From contig NZ_CP045529.1 of the NCBI RefSeq assembly GCF_009429125.1, positions 4,092,001 through 4,156,000 of the forward strand: DNA of 64,000 nucleotides, read 5' to 3'. Within the stretch, counting starts at the first letter, position 1, and the number at the start of each line of letters is the position of its first letter. Made by a program: the position numbers and the translations under genes. Positions 24,916 to 34,758 of the stretch are shown one piece after another. The notes beneath the pieces were generated by a model. The model searched no databases, was not told where the DNA came from, and saw only the letters and a program-made list of their open reading frames with translations. Source of the DNA: Luteimicrobium xylanilyticum. Its GTDB lineage: Bacteria; Actinomycetota; Actinomycetes; Actinomycetales; Cellulomonadaceae.

Positions 24916-25359
24916 GTGCCGGTGGGGGCCGCCGCTGCGGGTATCGACGCCGTCGAGCGGGAGCTCGCGATGCTCGTCCGCCGCACCCGGTCGGCCTCGC
25001 GGCGGCTGGCGGAGGAGCTCCACCGCGACGTCGACCCCACCGCGTACAGCCTGCTCGTCCGCCTCTCCGAGGCCGGAGAGAGCCGCCCGAGCGACCTCGC
25101 GGAGCACTTCGGTGTGGGGAAGCCGACCGTCGGGCGCCAGCTGGCGTGCCTCGAAGAGCGGGCGCTCGTCGCGCGGCGACCCGACCCCGACGACGGGCGC
25201 GCCCACATCATGGCCCTCACCGCTCAACGGGAGAGCTGGGTCGCGAGACAGCGTGAACGCCGTCAGGCGGCGCTCTGCGAGAGCTTCGCCGCGTGGTCGG
25301 ACGACGAGCTCGCCGACCTCGCGCGCACGCTCGCGCGACTGAACGACGCCCTCCGCTGA
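24916..25359 (+). CDS. MarR family transcriptional regulator
   Basis: GTG 24916 gives 147 residues. TTG 24910, overlapping the exporter stop as TTGA, is an alternative. The winged helix reads AYSLLVRLSEAGESRPSDLA, EHFGVGKPTVGRQLACLEER and the wing RRPDPDDGRAHIMALT. It is the second gene of the exporter operon and the likely autoregulator acting at the palindromes at 23085-23119. The ligand is unknown. Confidence 0.88.
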   Translation: MPVGAAAAGIDAVERELAMLVRRTRSASRRLAEELHRDVDPTAYSLLVRLSEAGESRPSDLAEHFGVGKPTVGRQLACLEERALVARRPDPDDGRAHIMALTAQRESWVARQRERRQAALCESFAAWSDDELADLARTLARLNDALR

Positions 25360-25381
25360 GACCCCGCAGACAGCGAGGCGG

Positions 25382-25798
25382 CTATCCGAACCGCGTGATC
25401 ATCGCCTCGACGATCGGGACGTCTCCGTCCAGCCACGGGACGTCGAGCCACGCTCCGCGCGGAAGCCAGCGCAGCTCGTCGTGGACCTCGATCGGGGCCG
25501 GCTCGCCCGTCACCACGCGCGCGAGCCAGAGCCGCATCACATGCCGGGGTGTGATGGGCCAGGCGCCGTCGTCGGGCGCCGTGAACTCCGGTCCGAGCTC
25601 GACCGCCACCCCGAGCTCCTCGGCGAGCTCCCGGTGCAACGCTGCGACCGGGTCCTCGCCGTCGTCGACCTTCCCGCCAGGGAACTCCCACCGGCCCGCG
25701 AGCTCCGCCGGCCACGTCCGACGACCCGCGAGCAGCACGCCCGGGGCGGCGACGTCGTCGACGATCGCTGCGGCCACGACCAGGCGGCGGGATTCCAT
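25382..25798 (-). CDS. MutT-like NUDIX hydrolase
   Basis: This 138-residue protein has a full NUDIX box in GGKVDDGEDPVAALHRELA followed by EELGV. The MutT-like flanks WEFPGG and ELRWLPRGAWLDVPWLDGD also fit. It may sanitise oxidised nucleotides such as 8-oxo-dGTP. GACACT on the minus strand ends 6 bases before ATG 25798, suggesting a leaderless mRNA. It is convergent with the MarR gene. Confidence 0.87.
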   Translation of the reverse strand: MESRRLVVAAAIVDDVAAPGVLLAGRRTWPAELAGRWEFPGGKVDDGEDPVAALHRELAEELGVAVELGPEFTAPDDGAWPITPRHVMRLWLARVVTGEPAPIEVHDELRWLPRGAWLDVPWLDGDVPIVEAMITRFG

Positions 25799-25893
25799 GA
25801 CGGAAGTGTCCCACCCGGAACGGTCCGCCTCGGGACCTGCGGCCCGTCGTGCACCCGCGACGTTGCGGGCGCCCGACGGCCGGGCGGAGTCGG

Positions 25894-26127
25894 TCAGCGC
25901 AGGCCGGCGCGGCGGGCGTACTCGAGCGCCTCGGCCCGGGTCGAGACCCCGAGCTTGCGGTACAGCGAACGCACCTGCGACTTGACGGTGTTGCGCGTCA
26001 CGAAGAGCTGGGTCGCGATCTGCTCGAGCGTCACGTCCTCCGAGAGGTGAGACAGCACGACGCGCTCGCGGCGCGTCAGCGTGCTCGCGAGGTCGGCGTC
26101 GGGTCGAGTCATCTCCATGATGCTCAT
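25894..26127 (-). CDS. stand-alone LuxR-type HTH protein
   Basis: GGAGG lies 6 bases before ATG 26127, giving 77 residues. ATG 26217 would give 107. Almost the whole protein is a LuxR/GerE DNA-binding domain: [40 protein letters not shown] and [20 protein letters not shown]. No receiver or ATPase domain is present, as in GerE-like single-domain regulators. Neighbouring genes give no hint of the target. Confidence 0.85.
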   Translation of the reverse strand: MSIMEMTRPDADLASTLTRRERVVLSHLSEDVTLEQIATQLFVTRNTVKSQVRSLYRKLGVSTRAEALEYARRAGLR

Positions 26128-26403
26128 CTGATCCTCCAGGTGTTTCTCCGGTCCTCGGGGGGCTTCCGGGACCGAACGGTGTTGGTACATGGAGAGACGG
26201 AGGACACGCGGGTTCATGACGCGAGTTCGCGAGTTTTCTTTTCGAGCGGTCTGTCGCGGTGCTCACCGGTCCTGCGTGGAGGTCCGCAGCGCCAGTCTCG
26301 GCTGCAGGACGCCGGCCCGCAACCGCGCGAGGTCACGGTTCGGTGGCGGCCTGTCGCACCCTGCGCGGCCACCGTCGCCGTGCGAGGAGTGCGGCCTCGT
26401 GCC

Positions 26404-26409
26404 TGTAAT
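26404..26409 (+). promoter_or_regulatory. -10 box for leaderless SDR gene
   Basis: TGTAAT is followed by CGAGGC and ATG 26416. The rest of the 288-base gap (26128-26415) shows only short GCGAGTT repeats near 26222. Confidence 0.45.
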
Positions 26410-26415
26410 CGAGGC

Positions 26416-27444
26416 ATGTCGACCAGGAGCACACCGCAGAACCGTGGAACCGCCGTCGTGACGGGGGCGAGCGGCGGCATCGGACGGGCCACCGCCGTCG
26501 AGCTCGCCGCGCGGGGAGGCACCGTGGCACTGCTCGCGCGAGGCCGGGTCGGACTGGAAGCCGCCGCCCGGGACGTCGAAGCGGCGGGCGGCACACCGCT
26601 CGTGATCGAGGTCGACGTGTCCGACGCCGACGCGGTCGAGGCGGCCGCGCAGCGCGTGGAGGACGAGGCCGGGCCCATCGAGACGTGGGTCAACGTCGCG
26701 TTCACCTCGGTGTTCGCCCCGGCGCACGACATCGCCCCCGACGAGTTCCGGCGCGTCACCGAGGTGAGCTACCTCGGCTACGTGTACGGGACCCTGGCCG
26801 CGCTCAAGCGGATGCGCCCGCGTAACCGCGGCGTCGTCGTGCAGGTGGGGTCCGCGCTCGCCTACCGCGGCATCCCGCTACAGAGCGCGTACTGCGGTTC
26901 GAAGCACGCGATCCAGGGCTTCACCGAGTCCGTGCGCTGCGAGCTCCTGCACGAGAAGTCCGGGGTGCGGATCACGATGGTCCAGATGCCCGCGGTGAAC
27001 ACGCCCCAGTTCTCGTGGGTCCTGTCCCGGCTGCCCCGGCAGGCGCAGCCCGTCCCCCCGATCTACCAGCCGGAGGTCGCCGCCCGCGGCGTCGTCTGGG
27101 CGGTCGACCACCCCCAGCGCCGCGAGTGGTGGATCGGCGCGAGCACGGCCGGCACCATCGGCCTCAACGCCGTCGTCCCCGGCGTCCTCGACCGGTACCT
27201 CGCCCGGACGGGCTTCGACTCCCAGCAGACGGCGGACCCCCGCCCGCCCGACCAGCCCGCCAACCTGTGGTCGCCCGCCGACGGCCCGGACGGGCGCGAC
27301 TTCGGAGCGCACGGCATCTTCGACGCGCGCGCCCACAGCCACAGCCTGCAGGCGTGGGCGACCCGGCACCGGCGTGCGCTGCTCGTCGGCGCGGGTGCGG
27401 TCGGCGCTGCGGTCGCCGCCGCGGGCGCGTCGGCACGACGGTGA
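26416..27444 (+). CDS. SDR family oxidoreductase with C-terminal hydrophobic tail
   Basis: This 342-residue short-chain dehydrogenase has the NAD(P) motif [20 protein letters not shown] near residue 15 and the catalytic YxxxK in [13 protein letters not shown]. The Asn-Asn/Ala-Gly region reads [13 protein letters not shown], where the usual NNAG is altered. The protein is about 90 residues longer than a classical SDR, and the end [20 protein letters not shown] looks like a membrane anchor. It overlaps the GH15-like gene by four bases (GTGA), so the two are co-translated. The substrate is unknown. Confidence 0.88.
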   Translation: MSTRSTPQNRGTAVVTGASGGIGRATAVELAARGGTVALLARGRVGLEAAARDVEAAGGTPLVIEVDVSDADAVEAAAQRVEDEAGPIETWVNVAFTSVFAPAHDIAPDEFRRVTEVSYLGYVYGTLAALKRMRPRNRGVVVQVGSALAYRGIPLQSAYCGSKHAIQGFTESVRCELLHEKSGVRITMVQMPAVNTPQFSWVLSRLPRQAQPVPPIYQPEVAARGVVWAVDHPQRREWWIGASTAGTIGLNAVVPGVLDRYLARTGFDSQQTADPRPPDQPANLWSPADGPDGRDFGAHGIFDARAHSHSLQAWATRHRRALLVGAGAVGAAVAAAGASARR

Positions 27445-29294
27445 ACGCGGCCGCCGCGCCCACGCCCCCTCGCGCGTGGGACGACTACGGACCGCACGCC
27501 CAGCGCGACTACGCCTTCCTCGGCGACGGGTACCGAGGCGCTCTCGTGGGGCCACGCGGCGACATCGCATGGCTCTGCGCGCCGTCGTGGGAGGACGACG
27601 CCGTCCTCGCAGCACTGGTGGGCGGCGAGGGGGTCTACGCCGTGACGCCGCTCGTCCCCTACGTCGCGGGCGGCTCCTACGAGCCCGGGACGCTCGTCTG
27701 GCGCGGGCGGTGGACGAGCCCCACGACCGTCGTGGAGGGCCAGGACGTCCTCGTGGAGCCCGCGGACCGTCACGTCGCGCGGCTCCTGAGGACCGTCGAG
27801 GCCGGCGACGAGGACGTCCCGGTGCGGGTCGTGCTCGACCTGCGCGCCGAGTTCGGGCACGTCCGCGCCCGCGAGGTCCGGCGCGCCGAGCCCTCCGTCG
27901 AGGGTCGGGGCGACAGCGCCTGGGGCCCGGTCTGGACGGGCCGCGTCGGCGCGCTCTGGTTCCGCTGGTGGGGCGCGGGAGACGCGGTCCGCCCGCGCGG
28001 CGGGGCGTGGCAGGGGGCGCTCGTCGTCGAGACGGTGATCCCGGCCGGTGGGCGGCGCGACCTCCTGCTCGAGGTGTCGGACCGCCCCTTCCGCGACGTC
28101 GAACCGTGGGGCGACCACGAACCACCTCCGCCCCGCGAGCTGTGGGAGACGACGATGCGCTGGTGGACCGACGCCGTCCCGCCGCTCGACGGCACCGTCA
28201 GCCCGCGCGACGCACGGCAGTCGTACGCCGTCCTGCGCGGCCTCACCCGTCCCGGCGGGGGGATGGTGGCGGCCGCGACGCTGGGTCTGCCCGAGCGCGC
28301 GGAGGGCGGACGCAACTACGACTACCGGTACGTGTGGCTGCGCGACCAGGCGTACGCGGGGCACGCCGCGGCCGTCGACGAACCCCACCAGCTGCTCGAC
28401 GACTCCGTCGCGTTCGCCGTCGCCCGGATCCTCGAGCACGGCCCCCGGATCTCGCCCGCCTACACGGTCGACGGCGCGCCCCTGCCCGGCGAGCGGCGCC
28501 TCCAGCTCGTCGGCTACCCCGGCGGCGCCGACGTCGTCGGGAACCACGTGGTGGACCAGTTCCAGCTCGACACGGTCGGCGAGCTGCTCCAGCTCCTCGC
28601 CCGCGCCGCGGCGCTCGACCGCCTCGACGACGACGGGCGACGCGCGCTCGACCTGCTGTGCGACGTCGCGCAGGACCGCTGGGACGAGCCCGAGGCGGGA
28701 ATCTGGGAGCTCGACGACGACTGGTGGACCCAGTCGCGCCTGGCGGTCGTCGCGGGCATCCGCGCCGCGGCCGCGGTGAGCGACCGGCGTCGGGCGGGCG
28801 AGCTCGCGACGCTCGCGGACACCGTGCTCGCCCGGACCTCCGCCCGCTGCCTGCGCGACGACGGCGCCTGGGCCCGGCGCCCCGGCGACCCCGGCACGGA
28901 CGCGAGCCTCGTCCTGCCGCCCGTGCGCGGTGCGCTGCCCGCCGAGGACCCCCGGACCCAGGCGACGCTCCGTGCGGTCACGCACGAGCTCGCCCAGGAC
29001 GGCTTCGTCTACCGCTTCGCGGCGGACGGACGTCCGCTCGGCGAGGCCGAGGGCGCGTTCCTGCTCTGCGGGTTCACGACGTCCCTCGCCCACTGGTACG
29101 CCGGCGACCGGACCGAGGCGTTCCGCTGGTTCGAGCGGACCGCGGCGTCGTGCGGGACGGCGGGGCTCTTCGCGGAGGAGTTCGACGTCGCGCAGCGCCA
29201 GCTCCGCGGCAACCTGCCGCAGGGGTTCGTGCACGCGACGCTGCTGGAGGCGGCACAACGGCTCGCGGCACCCAGCGGCGCGGGCCACCCGTAG
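27441..29294 (+). CDS. glycoside hydrolase family 15 protein
   Basis: This 617-residue protein has an N-terminal beta-sandwich ([20 protein letters not shown]) and a C-terminal (alpha/alpha)6 barrel. Catalytic-region signatures are [33 protein letters not shown] (general acid region) and [20 protein letters not shown] (general base region). GH15 covers glucoamylase, glucodextranase and trehalase. The exact substrate cannot be decided, and trehalase-like activity is known for actinobacterial members of this layout. There is no signal peptide, so it acts in the cytoplasm. It is coupled to the SDR upstream. Confidence 0.9.
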   Translation: MNAAAAPTPPRAWDDYGPHAQRDYAFLGDGYRGALVGPRGDIAWLCAPSWEDDAVLAALVGGEGVYAVTPLVPYVAGGSYEPGTLVWRGRWTSPTTVVEGQDVLVEPADRHVARLLRTVEAGDEDVPVRVVLDLRAEFGHVRAREVRRAEPSVEGRGDSAWGPVWTGRVGALWFRWWGAGDAVRPRGGAWQGALVVETVIPAGGRRDLLLEVSDRPFRDVEPWGDHEPPPPRELWETTMRWWTDAVPPLDGTVSPRDARQSYAVLRGLTRPGGGMVAAATLGLPERAEGGRNYDYRYVWLRDQAYAGHAAAVDEPHQLLDDSVAFAVARILEHGPRISPAYTVDGAPLPGERRLQLVGYPGGADVVGNHVVDQFQLDTVGELLQLLARAAALDRLDDDGRRALDLLCDVAQDRWDEPEAGIWELDDDWWTQSRLAVVAGIRAAAAVSDRRRAGELATLADTVLARTSARCLRDDGAWARRPGDPGTDASLVLPPVRGALPAEDPRTQATLRAVTHELAQDGFVYRFAADGRPLGEAEGAFLLCGFTTSLAHWYAGDRTEAFRWFERTAASCGTAGLFAEEFDVAQRQLRGNLPQGFVHATLLEAAQRLAAPSGAGHP

Positions 29295-29297
29295 GCT
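29292..29297 (+). promoter_or_regulatory. -10 box for leaderless rlmC-like gene
   Basis: TAGGCT overlaps the stop of the GH15 gene. GTG 29305 lies 7 bases downstream of it. Confidence 0.55.
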
Positions 29298-29304
29298 CGA
29301 GCCC

Positions 29305-30453
29305 GTGCAGTGCCCCCACTTCGACGCCGGCGAGTGCCGGTCGTGCAGCCTGATGGGGCAGCCGTACCCGACGCAGGTCGCGGACAAGGTGGCGCGGTGC
29401 CAGGAGCTGCTGGACGCCGTCGGCGGCGCTGAAGCCGTGTGGCTCGATCCGTTCACCGGACCGGAGTCGGGCTTTCGCAACAAGGCGAAGATGGTCGTCA
29501 CCGGGACCGTCGACGCGCCCGTCCTGGGGATCCTCGACCACCGCGACCACGCCGGTGCGACGGGGGTCGACCTGACCGACTGCGGGCTCTACCCCGCGAG
29601 CCTGCAGGCAGCGTTCGGGCCGCTCGCCGCGTTCGCGACCCGAGCCGGGCTCGTCCCGTACGACGTCCCCACGCAGCGCGGTGAGCTCAAGTACCTCATC
29701 GTGACCCAGGCGCCGTCGGGAGAGGTCATGGTCCGGTGGGTGCTGCGCTCGCAGGAGCCGGTCGCCCGGATCCGCAAGCACCTCGGGTGGTTGCGCGAGG
29801 CGCTGCCCGGGCTCGCCGTCGCGTCCGTGAACGTCCAGCCGGAGCACAAGGCGATCCTCGAGGGCGACCTCGAGATCGTGCTGACCGAGCGGGAGACGCT
29901 CGAGATGCGCGTCGGCGGGCTCGACCTCCACCTGCGGCCGCAGAGCTTCTTCCAGACGAACACCCTCGTCGCGCAGGCCCTCTACGACCAGGTCGCCGCC
30001 TGGGTCGACGACGCCGCGCCCGCGCGCCTGTGGGACCTGTACTGCGGCGTCGGCGGCTTCGCGCTGCACTGCGCGGCGCCCGGGCGCGAGGTCGTGGGCG
30101 TCGAGACCAGCCGGGAGGCCGTGGCGAGCGCAGCGCTCACGGCCCGCGACGCCGGGCTGGAGGGCATGCGGTTCGTCGCCGAGGACGCGACCGTCTTCGC
30201 GCTCGCGTCCGCGCCCGACGACGTCCCCGGGCTCGTCGTGGTCAACCCGCCCCGGCGCGGGATCGGGCCCGAGCTCGCGGGCTGGCTCGAGAGGTCAGGG
30301 GTACGGGACGTCGTCTACTCGAGCTGCAACGCCGTGACGCTCGCGAAGGACCTGGCAGCGATGCCGTCGCTGCGCCCCACGCACGTGCGGCTGCTCGACA
30401 TGTTCCCGCAGACGCACCACTACGAGGTCGTCACCCGGCTGACCCGCCGCTGA
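29305..30453 (+). CDS. rlmC: 23S rRNA (uracil-C5)-methyltransferase, RlmC type
   Basis: This 382-residue protein starts with a Cys-rich segment, CPHFDAGECRSCSLM, that binds a [4Fe-4S] cluster in RumB/RlmC. The middle binds RNA, and the SAM-binding Rossmann part reads LWDLYCGVGGFALHCAAPG. The catalytic Cys is in VVYSSCNAVTLAKDL, preceded by VVNPPRRGIGPEL. It should methylate a uracil in 23S rRNA (U747 in E. coli). The length fits RlmC rather than the longer, TRAM-bearing RlmD. The start is fixed by the TAGGCT box. Confidence 0.88.
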   Translation: MQCPHFDAGECRSCSLMGQPYPTQVADKVARCQELLDAVGGAEAVWLDPFTGPESGFRNKAKMVVTGTVDAPVLGILDHRDHAGATGVDLTDCGLYPASLQAAFGPLAAFATRAGLVPYDVPTQRGELKYLIVTQAPSGEVMVRWVLRSQEPVARIRKHLGWLREALPGLAVASVNVQPEHKAILEGDLEIVLTERETLEMRVGGLDLHLRPQSFFQTNTLVAQALYDQVAAWVDDAAPARLWDLYCGVGGFALHCAAPGREVVGVETSREAVASAALTARDAGLEGMRFVAEDATVFALASAPDDVPGLVVVNPPRRGIGPELAGWLERSGVRDVVYSSCNAVTLAKDLAAMPSLRPTHVRLLDMFPQTHHYEVVTRLTRR

Positions 30454-30865
30454 GGTCGCCCCTGGGGCGCCAGGAGCCGTCCGGCTCGAGCACCCAGACC
30501 GGAACGTCCAGCGGGTCGTCCCGCTCGACGACCGCCTCCGCGACGACGCCCTCGGGTGCCGCGTACGTGGGCGGCGGCAACGGCTTCCGTCCGAGGTAGA
30601 GCTCCTGGACCTCGCCGAGCCCCTGCACCCCCGGCCCGACGACGCGGCGCACCGGGGCCGGGTGCTTGCGGGCCGCCTCGCGCACGATCCGCCAGATCAC
30701 CGCGACGAGGAAGACCCCGTAGAGGAAGAACGACGCGACGGCGCCCCACACGCTGCCGTCCATGTCCCGGGTCCAGAAGAGCAGGACGAGCCATACGACG
30801 ACGGTGGCTGACACGACCAGCCAGGTGAGCGTCGTCGTGCGTCGTCGCCCGCCGTCGGTCGTCAT
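30431..30865 (-). CDS. two-helix membrane protein of unknown function
   Basis: This 144-residue protein has two transmembrane helices, TWLVVSATVVVWLVLLFW and SVWGAVASFFLYGVFLVAVI, then a cytoplasmic tail with YLGRKPLPPPTYAAPEG and an acidic patch. GGAGGG lies 8 bases before ATG 30865. Its 3' end overlaps the rlmC-like gene on the other strand by 23 bases. I do not recognise a named family. It is divergent from the MarR-SDR operon and shares the operator region. Confidence 0.72.
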   Translation of the reverse strand: MTTDGGRRRTTTLTWLVVSATVVVWLVLLFWTRDMDGSVWGAVASFFLYGVFLVAVIWRIVREAARKHPAPVRRVVGPGVQGLGEVQELYLGRKPLPPPTYAAPEGVVAEAVVERDDPLDVPVWVLEPDGSWRPRGDLSGGSAG

Positions 30866-30938
30866 GGTTCCGCCCTCCCCTGAGCCGTTTCACTCCATCG
30901 TGGCACGCTGCAGCACACGATGCGGGCCGCCGAACATG

Positions 30939-30980
30939 CTGTCGTGACGACAGTTCCGCGATATACTGTCGTCACGACAG
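30939..30980. promoter_or_regulatory. paired palindromic operators of a MarR-type regulator
   Basis: CTGTCGTGACGACAG (30939-30953) and CTGTCGTCACGACAG (30966-30980) are perfect 15-base palindromes except for their central base. They are spaced 27 bases centre to centre. TATACT (30962-30967), the likely -10 box, overlaps the second. Autorepression by the downstream MarR protein is likely. Confidence 0.75.
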
Positions 30981-31001
30981 CAACTGAGGAGGTGGACACC
31001 G

Positions 31002-31520
31002 GTGACACCGACCGAGGCACCACACGCGCTCGAGCCCGGGCCGGATCTGTCCTACCGCTCCGAGCCCCTCGCCGTCCTCCTCGACGTGTTCGCCCGCTGG
31101 TCGTCCGGCGGGTTCATCGAAGCCCTCACCCGCAGCACGGGCCACGACCTCGACCCCACCAGCGTGGTCGCCCTCACGCAGGTCGCGCGCGCCGGAGCGA
31201 TGCGCCCGTCCGCGCTCGCCGACCACCTGTTCGTCGGCGCCTCGAACGTCAGCAAGATCAGTGGCCGGCTCTCCGCGCTCGGCCTCCTCGAGAAGGTCCC
31301 CGACCCCGACGACGCCCGCGCGACCCTCCTGCGCCTCACCGACGACGGCCGCGCCCTCATGGCCGCCCTCACCCGCGCCGGCGACGACATGATGGGCGCC
31401 CTCCTCGCCGGCTGGACGGCCGACGACCGCGCGACGTTCACCACGCTGCTCCGCCGCTTCGAGACGGCCGTCGTCGAGCACGCCGACCGCATCGACACCC
31501 CGAGACCCCACGGATCCTGA
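31002..31520 (+). CDS. MarR family transcriptional regulator
   Basis: GAGGAGG lies 9 bases before GTG 31002, giving 172 residues. The winged helix reads ALTQVARAGAMRPSALADHL, FVGASNVSKISGRLSALGLL and the wing DPDDARATLLRLTDDG. It heads a two-gene operon with an SDR enzyme 11 bases downstream. The paired palindromes over its promoter suggest it represses the operon until a small ligand, possibly the substrate of the SDR, binds. Confidence 0.9.
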   Translation: MTPTEAPHALEPGPDLSYRSEPLAVLLDVFARWSSGGFIEALTRSTGHDLDPTSVVALTQVARAGAMRPSALADHLFVGASNVSKISGRLSALGLLEKVPDPDDARATLLRLTDDGRALMAALTRAGDDMMGALLAGWTADDRATFTTLLRRFETAVVEHADRIDTPRPHGS

Positions 31521-31531
31521 AGGAGGACCCC

Positions 31532-32323
31532 ATGTCTGCAACCACCCGCACCTACGTCGTCACCGGCGCCGCGTCCGGCATCGGCAAGGCGACCGCCGAG
31601 CTGCTGCGCTCGCAGGGCCAGACCGTGATCGGCGTCGACCTCCACGACACCGACATCACGGTCGACCTCACCACCGACGAGGGCCGGACCACCATGATCG
31701 ACCGCGTCACCGAGCTCTCGGGCGGCGTCGTCGACGGCGTCCTCGCCGTCGCGGGGCTCAGCGCGCCGATCGTCGCGACCGCAGCCGTCAACTACTACGG
31801 CGCGCTCGCGACGCTCGAGGGCCTGCGGCCCCTGCTGACGAAGTCGGACGCCCCGCGCGCCGTCGCCGTCGCGTCGATGGCCTCGCTCCAGCCCGCCGAC
31901 GACGCTCTGCTCGACGCGTTCGAGCACGGCACCGAGGAGCAGGCGCTCGCCCGCGCGACCGAGCTCGCCGGCGCCGGCCCCGAGGTCGGCTACATCATCT
32001 ACTCGACGAGCAAGCGTGCTCTCGCGAAGTGGATCCGTCGCAACGCCCCGAGCCCGGAATGGGCGGGGGCCGGTATCCCGCTCAACGCGATCGCTCCGGG
32101 AGTGGTCCTGACCCCGATGACCGCCGACCTCGTCGCCACCGAGGAGGGCCGCAAGCAGCTCACCGAGCAGGTGCCGATGCCGCTCGGCGGGCCCTTCGGA
32201 CCCGAGGTCGCGGCTGACCTGCTGGTCTGGCTCAGCGGAGTCGAGAACTCGAGGCTGTGCGGTCAGGTGATCTTCATCGACGGCGGGTCCGACGCCGTCA
32301 TTCGCGGCGACTCGACCTGGTGA
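31532..32323 (+). CDS. SDR family oxidoreductase
   Basis: AAGGAGG lies 7 bases before ATG 31532, giving 263 residues. The NAD(P) motif is VTGAASGIGKATAELLRSQG, the catalytic YxxxK is IIYSTSKRALAKW, and the C-terminus has the usual CGQVIFIDGGSDAV. The region VAVASMASLQ supplies the catalytic Ser. Several actinobacterial homologues of this pattern are annotated as hydroxysteroid dehydrogenase-like, but the substrate cannot be fixed. It is co-transcribed with the MarR gene. Confidence 0.9.
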   Translation: MSATTRTYVVTGAASGIGKATAELLRSQGQTVIGVDLHDTDITVDLTTDEGRTTMIDRVTELSGGVVDGVLAVAGLSAPIVATAAVNYYGALATLEGLRPLLTKSDAPRAVAVASMASLQPADDALLDAFEHGTEEQALARATELAGAGPEVGYIIYSTSKRALAKWIRRNAPSPEWAGAGIPLNAIAPGVVLTPMTADLVATEEGRKQLTEQVPMPLGGPFGPEVAADLLVWLSGVENSRLCGQVIFIDGGSDAVIRGDSTW

Positions 32324-32326
32324 TCG

Positions 32327-33052
32327 TCAGCTCCCGCTGACGTCCCGGCCCAGCAGCCACAGCGCCTCGCGCTGCAGGAGCCGGCGCCGGACGGGCTCAC
32401 GGTAGGCGCGCGCGTCGTGACCGAGCGCGTCGTAGACCGTGAGCCCGCCGTGCGCGTCGTGCGTCCAGACGACGGGGTGCTCGACGTCCTCGTGCCGCTG
32501 GGTCACCAGGACCCGCGCCGCGGGCGCGACGACGAGGTAGGAGTAGCGCTCGTCGTCGGCGGTGAAGCGCGCGTCCGGGCCGGCGAGGCCGCGCGTCACC
32601 GGGTGTCCGGCGTCGACGACGTCGAACCGGCCCGGGCCGCGCTCCGGGTGCATCGAACGCCCGGGGACCCAGCTCCCGCCGAGCGTCCCGTGCCAGACGT
32701 CCGCCCACGCCGGGCGGTCCTGGAAGGCGTTCGCCGCCTGGTGCAGGGCGAGCAGCCGCCCGCCCGACGACGCCCACGCGCCCAGCGCGGCGAACGCGCC
32801 GTCCCAGGCACCGTCGTCCCCGTCGATCTCGGCGTCAGGGGCCGGGCGCGCCGAGCACGCGTTCACCACCAGGAGGTCGAACGCGTCGAGGTCGTTGAAG
32901 GCGGCCGCGAACGTGCCCCGGACCTCCGCGTCGACCCCGACCTCGCCGAGCGCCGTCGCGACCTCGTGGGACGTGGCGGCGGTGTCGTGCCACGGGTCCT
33001 CGTACCGGCCGCGGCCGGCGAGCACGAGCGCCCGCCGGCCCGGCGCGCGCAC
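32327..33052 (-). CDS. ThuA domain protein
   Basis: GTG 33052 gives 241 residues. The glutamine-amidotransferase-like ThuA fold is seen in RRALVLAGRGRYEDPWHD, FDLLVVNACSARPAPDAE, RLLALHQAANAFQDRPAW, HPVTRGLAGPDARFTADDERYS (positions 150-171) and HPVVWTHDAHGGLTVYDALG. ThuA proteins act in trehalose or other sugar utilisation in some bacteria, while many have no known role. It lies 2 bases after the gcvH stop on the same strand, so it may be the last gene of the gcv transcript. Confidence 0.86.
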   Translation of the reverse strand: MRAPGRRALVLAGRGRYEDPWHDTAATSHEVATALGEVGVDAEVRGTFAAAFNDLDAFDLLVVNACSARPAPDAEIDGDDGAWDGAFAALGAWASSGGRLLALHQAANAFQDRPAWADVWHGTLGGSWVPGRSMHPERGPGRFDVVDAGHPVTRGLAGPDARFTADDERYSYLVVAPAARVLVTQRHEDVEHPVVWTHDAHGGLTVYDALGHDARAYREPVRRRLLQREALWLLGRDVSGS

Positions 33053-33054
33053 GC

Positions 33055-33432
33055 TCAGGCCCCGACCTGGGCCTTGTACTCGTCGGCCGTCAGGACGGGC
33101 CCGACCTCGCTGACGTCGACCTTGAGCAGCCAGCCCTCGCCGAACGGGTCGGAGTTCACGAGCGACGGGTCGTCGACCGCGGCGTCGTTGACGGCCACGA
33201 CCGTTCCCGTCACGGGCGAGTACAGCTCCGAGACCGACTTGGTGGACTCGATCTCGCCGATCACGGTGCCGGCGGTGACGTCGTCACCGACCGCGGGCAG
33301 CTCGAGGTAGACGATGTCGCCCAGCGCCTCGGCGGCGGTCGACGTGATCCCGACGACCGCCGGGTCGGAGCCGTCGAGCCACTCGTGCTCGACGGTGTAC
33401 TGGAGCTGCGCGGGGAAAGTCGCGTCGGCCAT
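33055..33432 (-). CDS. gcvH: glycine cleavage system H protein
   Basis: This 125-residue lipoyl carrier shuttles the aminomethyl group between GcvP, GcvT and lipoamide dehydrogenase. The lipoylation motif is [18 protein letters not shown], with the modified Lys in ESTKS. The N-terminus YTVEHEWL and the C-terminus [12 protein letters not shown] are typical. AAGGA lies 9 bases before ATG 33432. It is the third gene of the gcvP-gcvT-gcvH operon. Confidence 0.96.
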   Translation of the reverse strand: MADATFPAQLQYTVEHEWLDGSDPAVVGITSTAAEALGDIVYLELPAVGDDVTAGTVIGEIESTKSVSELYSPVTGTVVAVNDAAVDDPSLVNSDPFGEGWLLKVDVSEVGPVLTADEYKAQVGA

Positions 33433-33499
33433 GGGTGGTCCTTCCGGTGGTCGGCTCAGCAGGTCTGAGATCGAGGGGTCGTGGGTGGCGGAACGCCGG

Positions 33500-34681
33500 T
33501 CAGGCCTTGTCAGGACGACGGTAGAACGGCAGCTCGACGACCTCCACCGGCTCCTCCCGCCCGCGGACGTCGACGGCGAGCTCGGAACCGACCGCCGAGA
33601 CCTCCGGGGTCACGTACGCCATCGCGATCGCGTGGCCGAGCGACGGCGACGGCGCCCCGCTCGTCACCTTCCCCACGACGATCTGCGGGACGTGACCGCG
33701 CACGACGACGTGGTCTCCCTCGCGAGCCGCGCGGCGGCCCGCGGCACTCAGGCCCACGAGCACGCGGGCCGGCTCGGAGGCGCGACGCGACGCCAGGGCC
33801 GCACGTCCCACGAAGTCGAGGACGGCGCCGTCGTCGGTGGTCTTGTCGAGGCGCACCACGCGGCCGAGGCCGGCGTCGTAGGGCGTGGTCGTGAGGTCGA
33901 GCTCGTGCCCGTACAGCGGCATCCCGGCCTCGAGCCGGAGCGAGTCGCGCGCCGACAGCCCGGCGGGCACGAGGCCGTCCTCCGCGCCCGTGCCCAGCAG
34001 GGAGCGCCACAGCGCGACCGCGTGGTCGGCCGGGACGAACAGCTCGAAGCCGTCCTCGCCGGTGTATCCGGTGCGGGCCACGAGCGCCTCGACCCCCGCG
34101 ACGGTCGCCGGGACGCTCGCGTAGTACTTGAGAGCGCGGACCGTGTCGGCGTCGCCCGCGGCGAGACCCGTGACGATCTGCTCCGCGAGCGGCCCCTGCA
34201 CCGCGATCAGCGCGGTCGCCTCGGACTCGTCCGTGACCTCGACGTCGAACGGCGCCGCGCGGTCGACCAGCTCACGCGCCACGACGGGCGCGTTGGAGGC
34301 GTTCGCGACGACCATGAAGTCGTCGTCCGCGAGCCGGTAGACGACGAGGTCGTCGATCACCTCGCCGAACTCGTTCGTGATCATGGAGTAGCGCGCCCGT
34401 CCCGGCTGGACCTGCGACAGCCAGCCGACGAGCGCGGCGTCGAGCGCCTTGCCCGCCTCGGGGCCGCGCAGGCGGATCTCGCCCATGTGGGACAGGTCGA
34501 ACAGGCCCGCCGCCGACCGCACGGCGCGGTGCTCGGCGAGGTCGCTCGCGTATCGCAGCGGCATCAGCCAGCCGCCGAACTCGGTCAGCGCGGCGCCGAG
34601 CGCGACGTGCTCGTCGTGCAGCGGCGTGTGCCGCGGCTCGGTCGCCGTGGCGTCGTCGGGGGTCTCTACGGAGGTCGTCAT
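33500..34681 (-). CDS. gcvT: aminomethyltransferase (T protein)
   Basis: This 393-residue protein takes the aminomethyl group from GcvH, transfers its methylene to tetrahydrofolate and releases ammonia. Blocks seen are [85 protein letters not shown] and [20 protein letters not shown]. It follows gcvP after a 77-base gap that contains a strong hairpin, so its expression may be tuned separately. Confidence 0.96.
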   Translation of the reverse strand: MTTSVETPDDATATEPRHTPLHDEHVALGAALTEFGGWLMPLRYASDLAEHRAVRSAAGLFDLSHMGEIRLRGPEAGKALDAALVGWLSQVQPGRARYSMITNEFGEVIDDLVVYRLADDDFMVVANASNAPVVARELVDRAAPFDVEVTDESEATALIAVQGPLAEQIVTGLAAGDADTVRALKYYASVPATVAGVEALVARTGYTGEDGFELFVPADHAVALWRSLLGTGAEDGLVPAGLSARDSLRLEAGMPLYGHELDLTTTPYDAGLGRVVRLDKTTDDGAVLDFVGRAALASRRASEPARVLVGLSAAGRRAAREGDHVVVRGHVPQIVVGKVTSGAPSPSLGHAIAMAYVTPEVSAVGSELAVDVRGREEPVEVVELPFYRRPDKA

Positions 34682-34725
34682 CGCTCTCCCTCTCTCGTCG
34701 TCTCGAGGCTAGTCGTTGGGCTCCC

Positions 34726-34756
34726 GCGAAGTAGTACGGCGGCCGTACTACTTCGC
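34726..34756 (-). promoter_or_regulatory. intercistronic hairpin between gcvP and gcvT
   Basis: A perfect 15-base inverted repeat (GCGAAGTAGTACGGC and its complement around one base) begins 2 bases after the gcvP stop. No T tract follows in either direction. It may be an attenuator, a processing or stability element, or a weak terminator. Confidence 0.6.
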
Positions 34757-34758
34757 GG

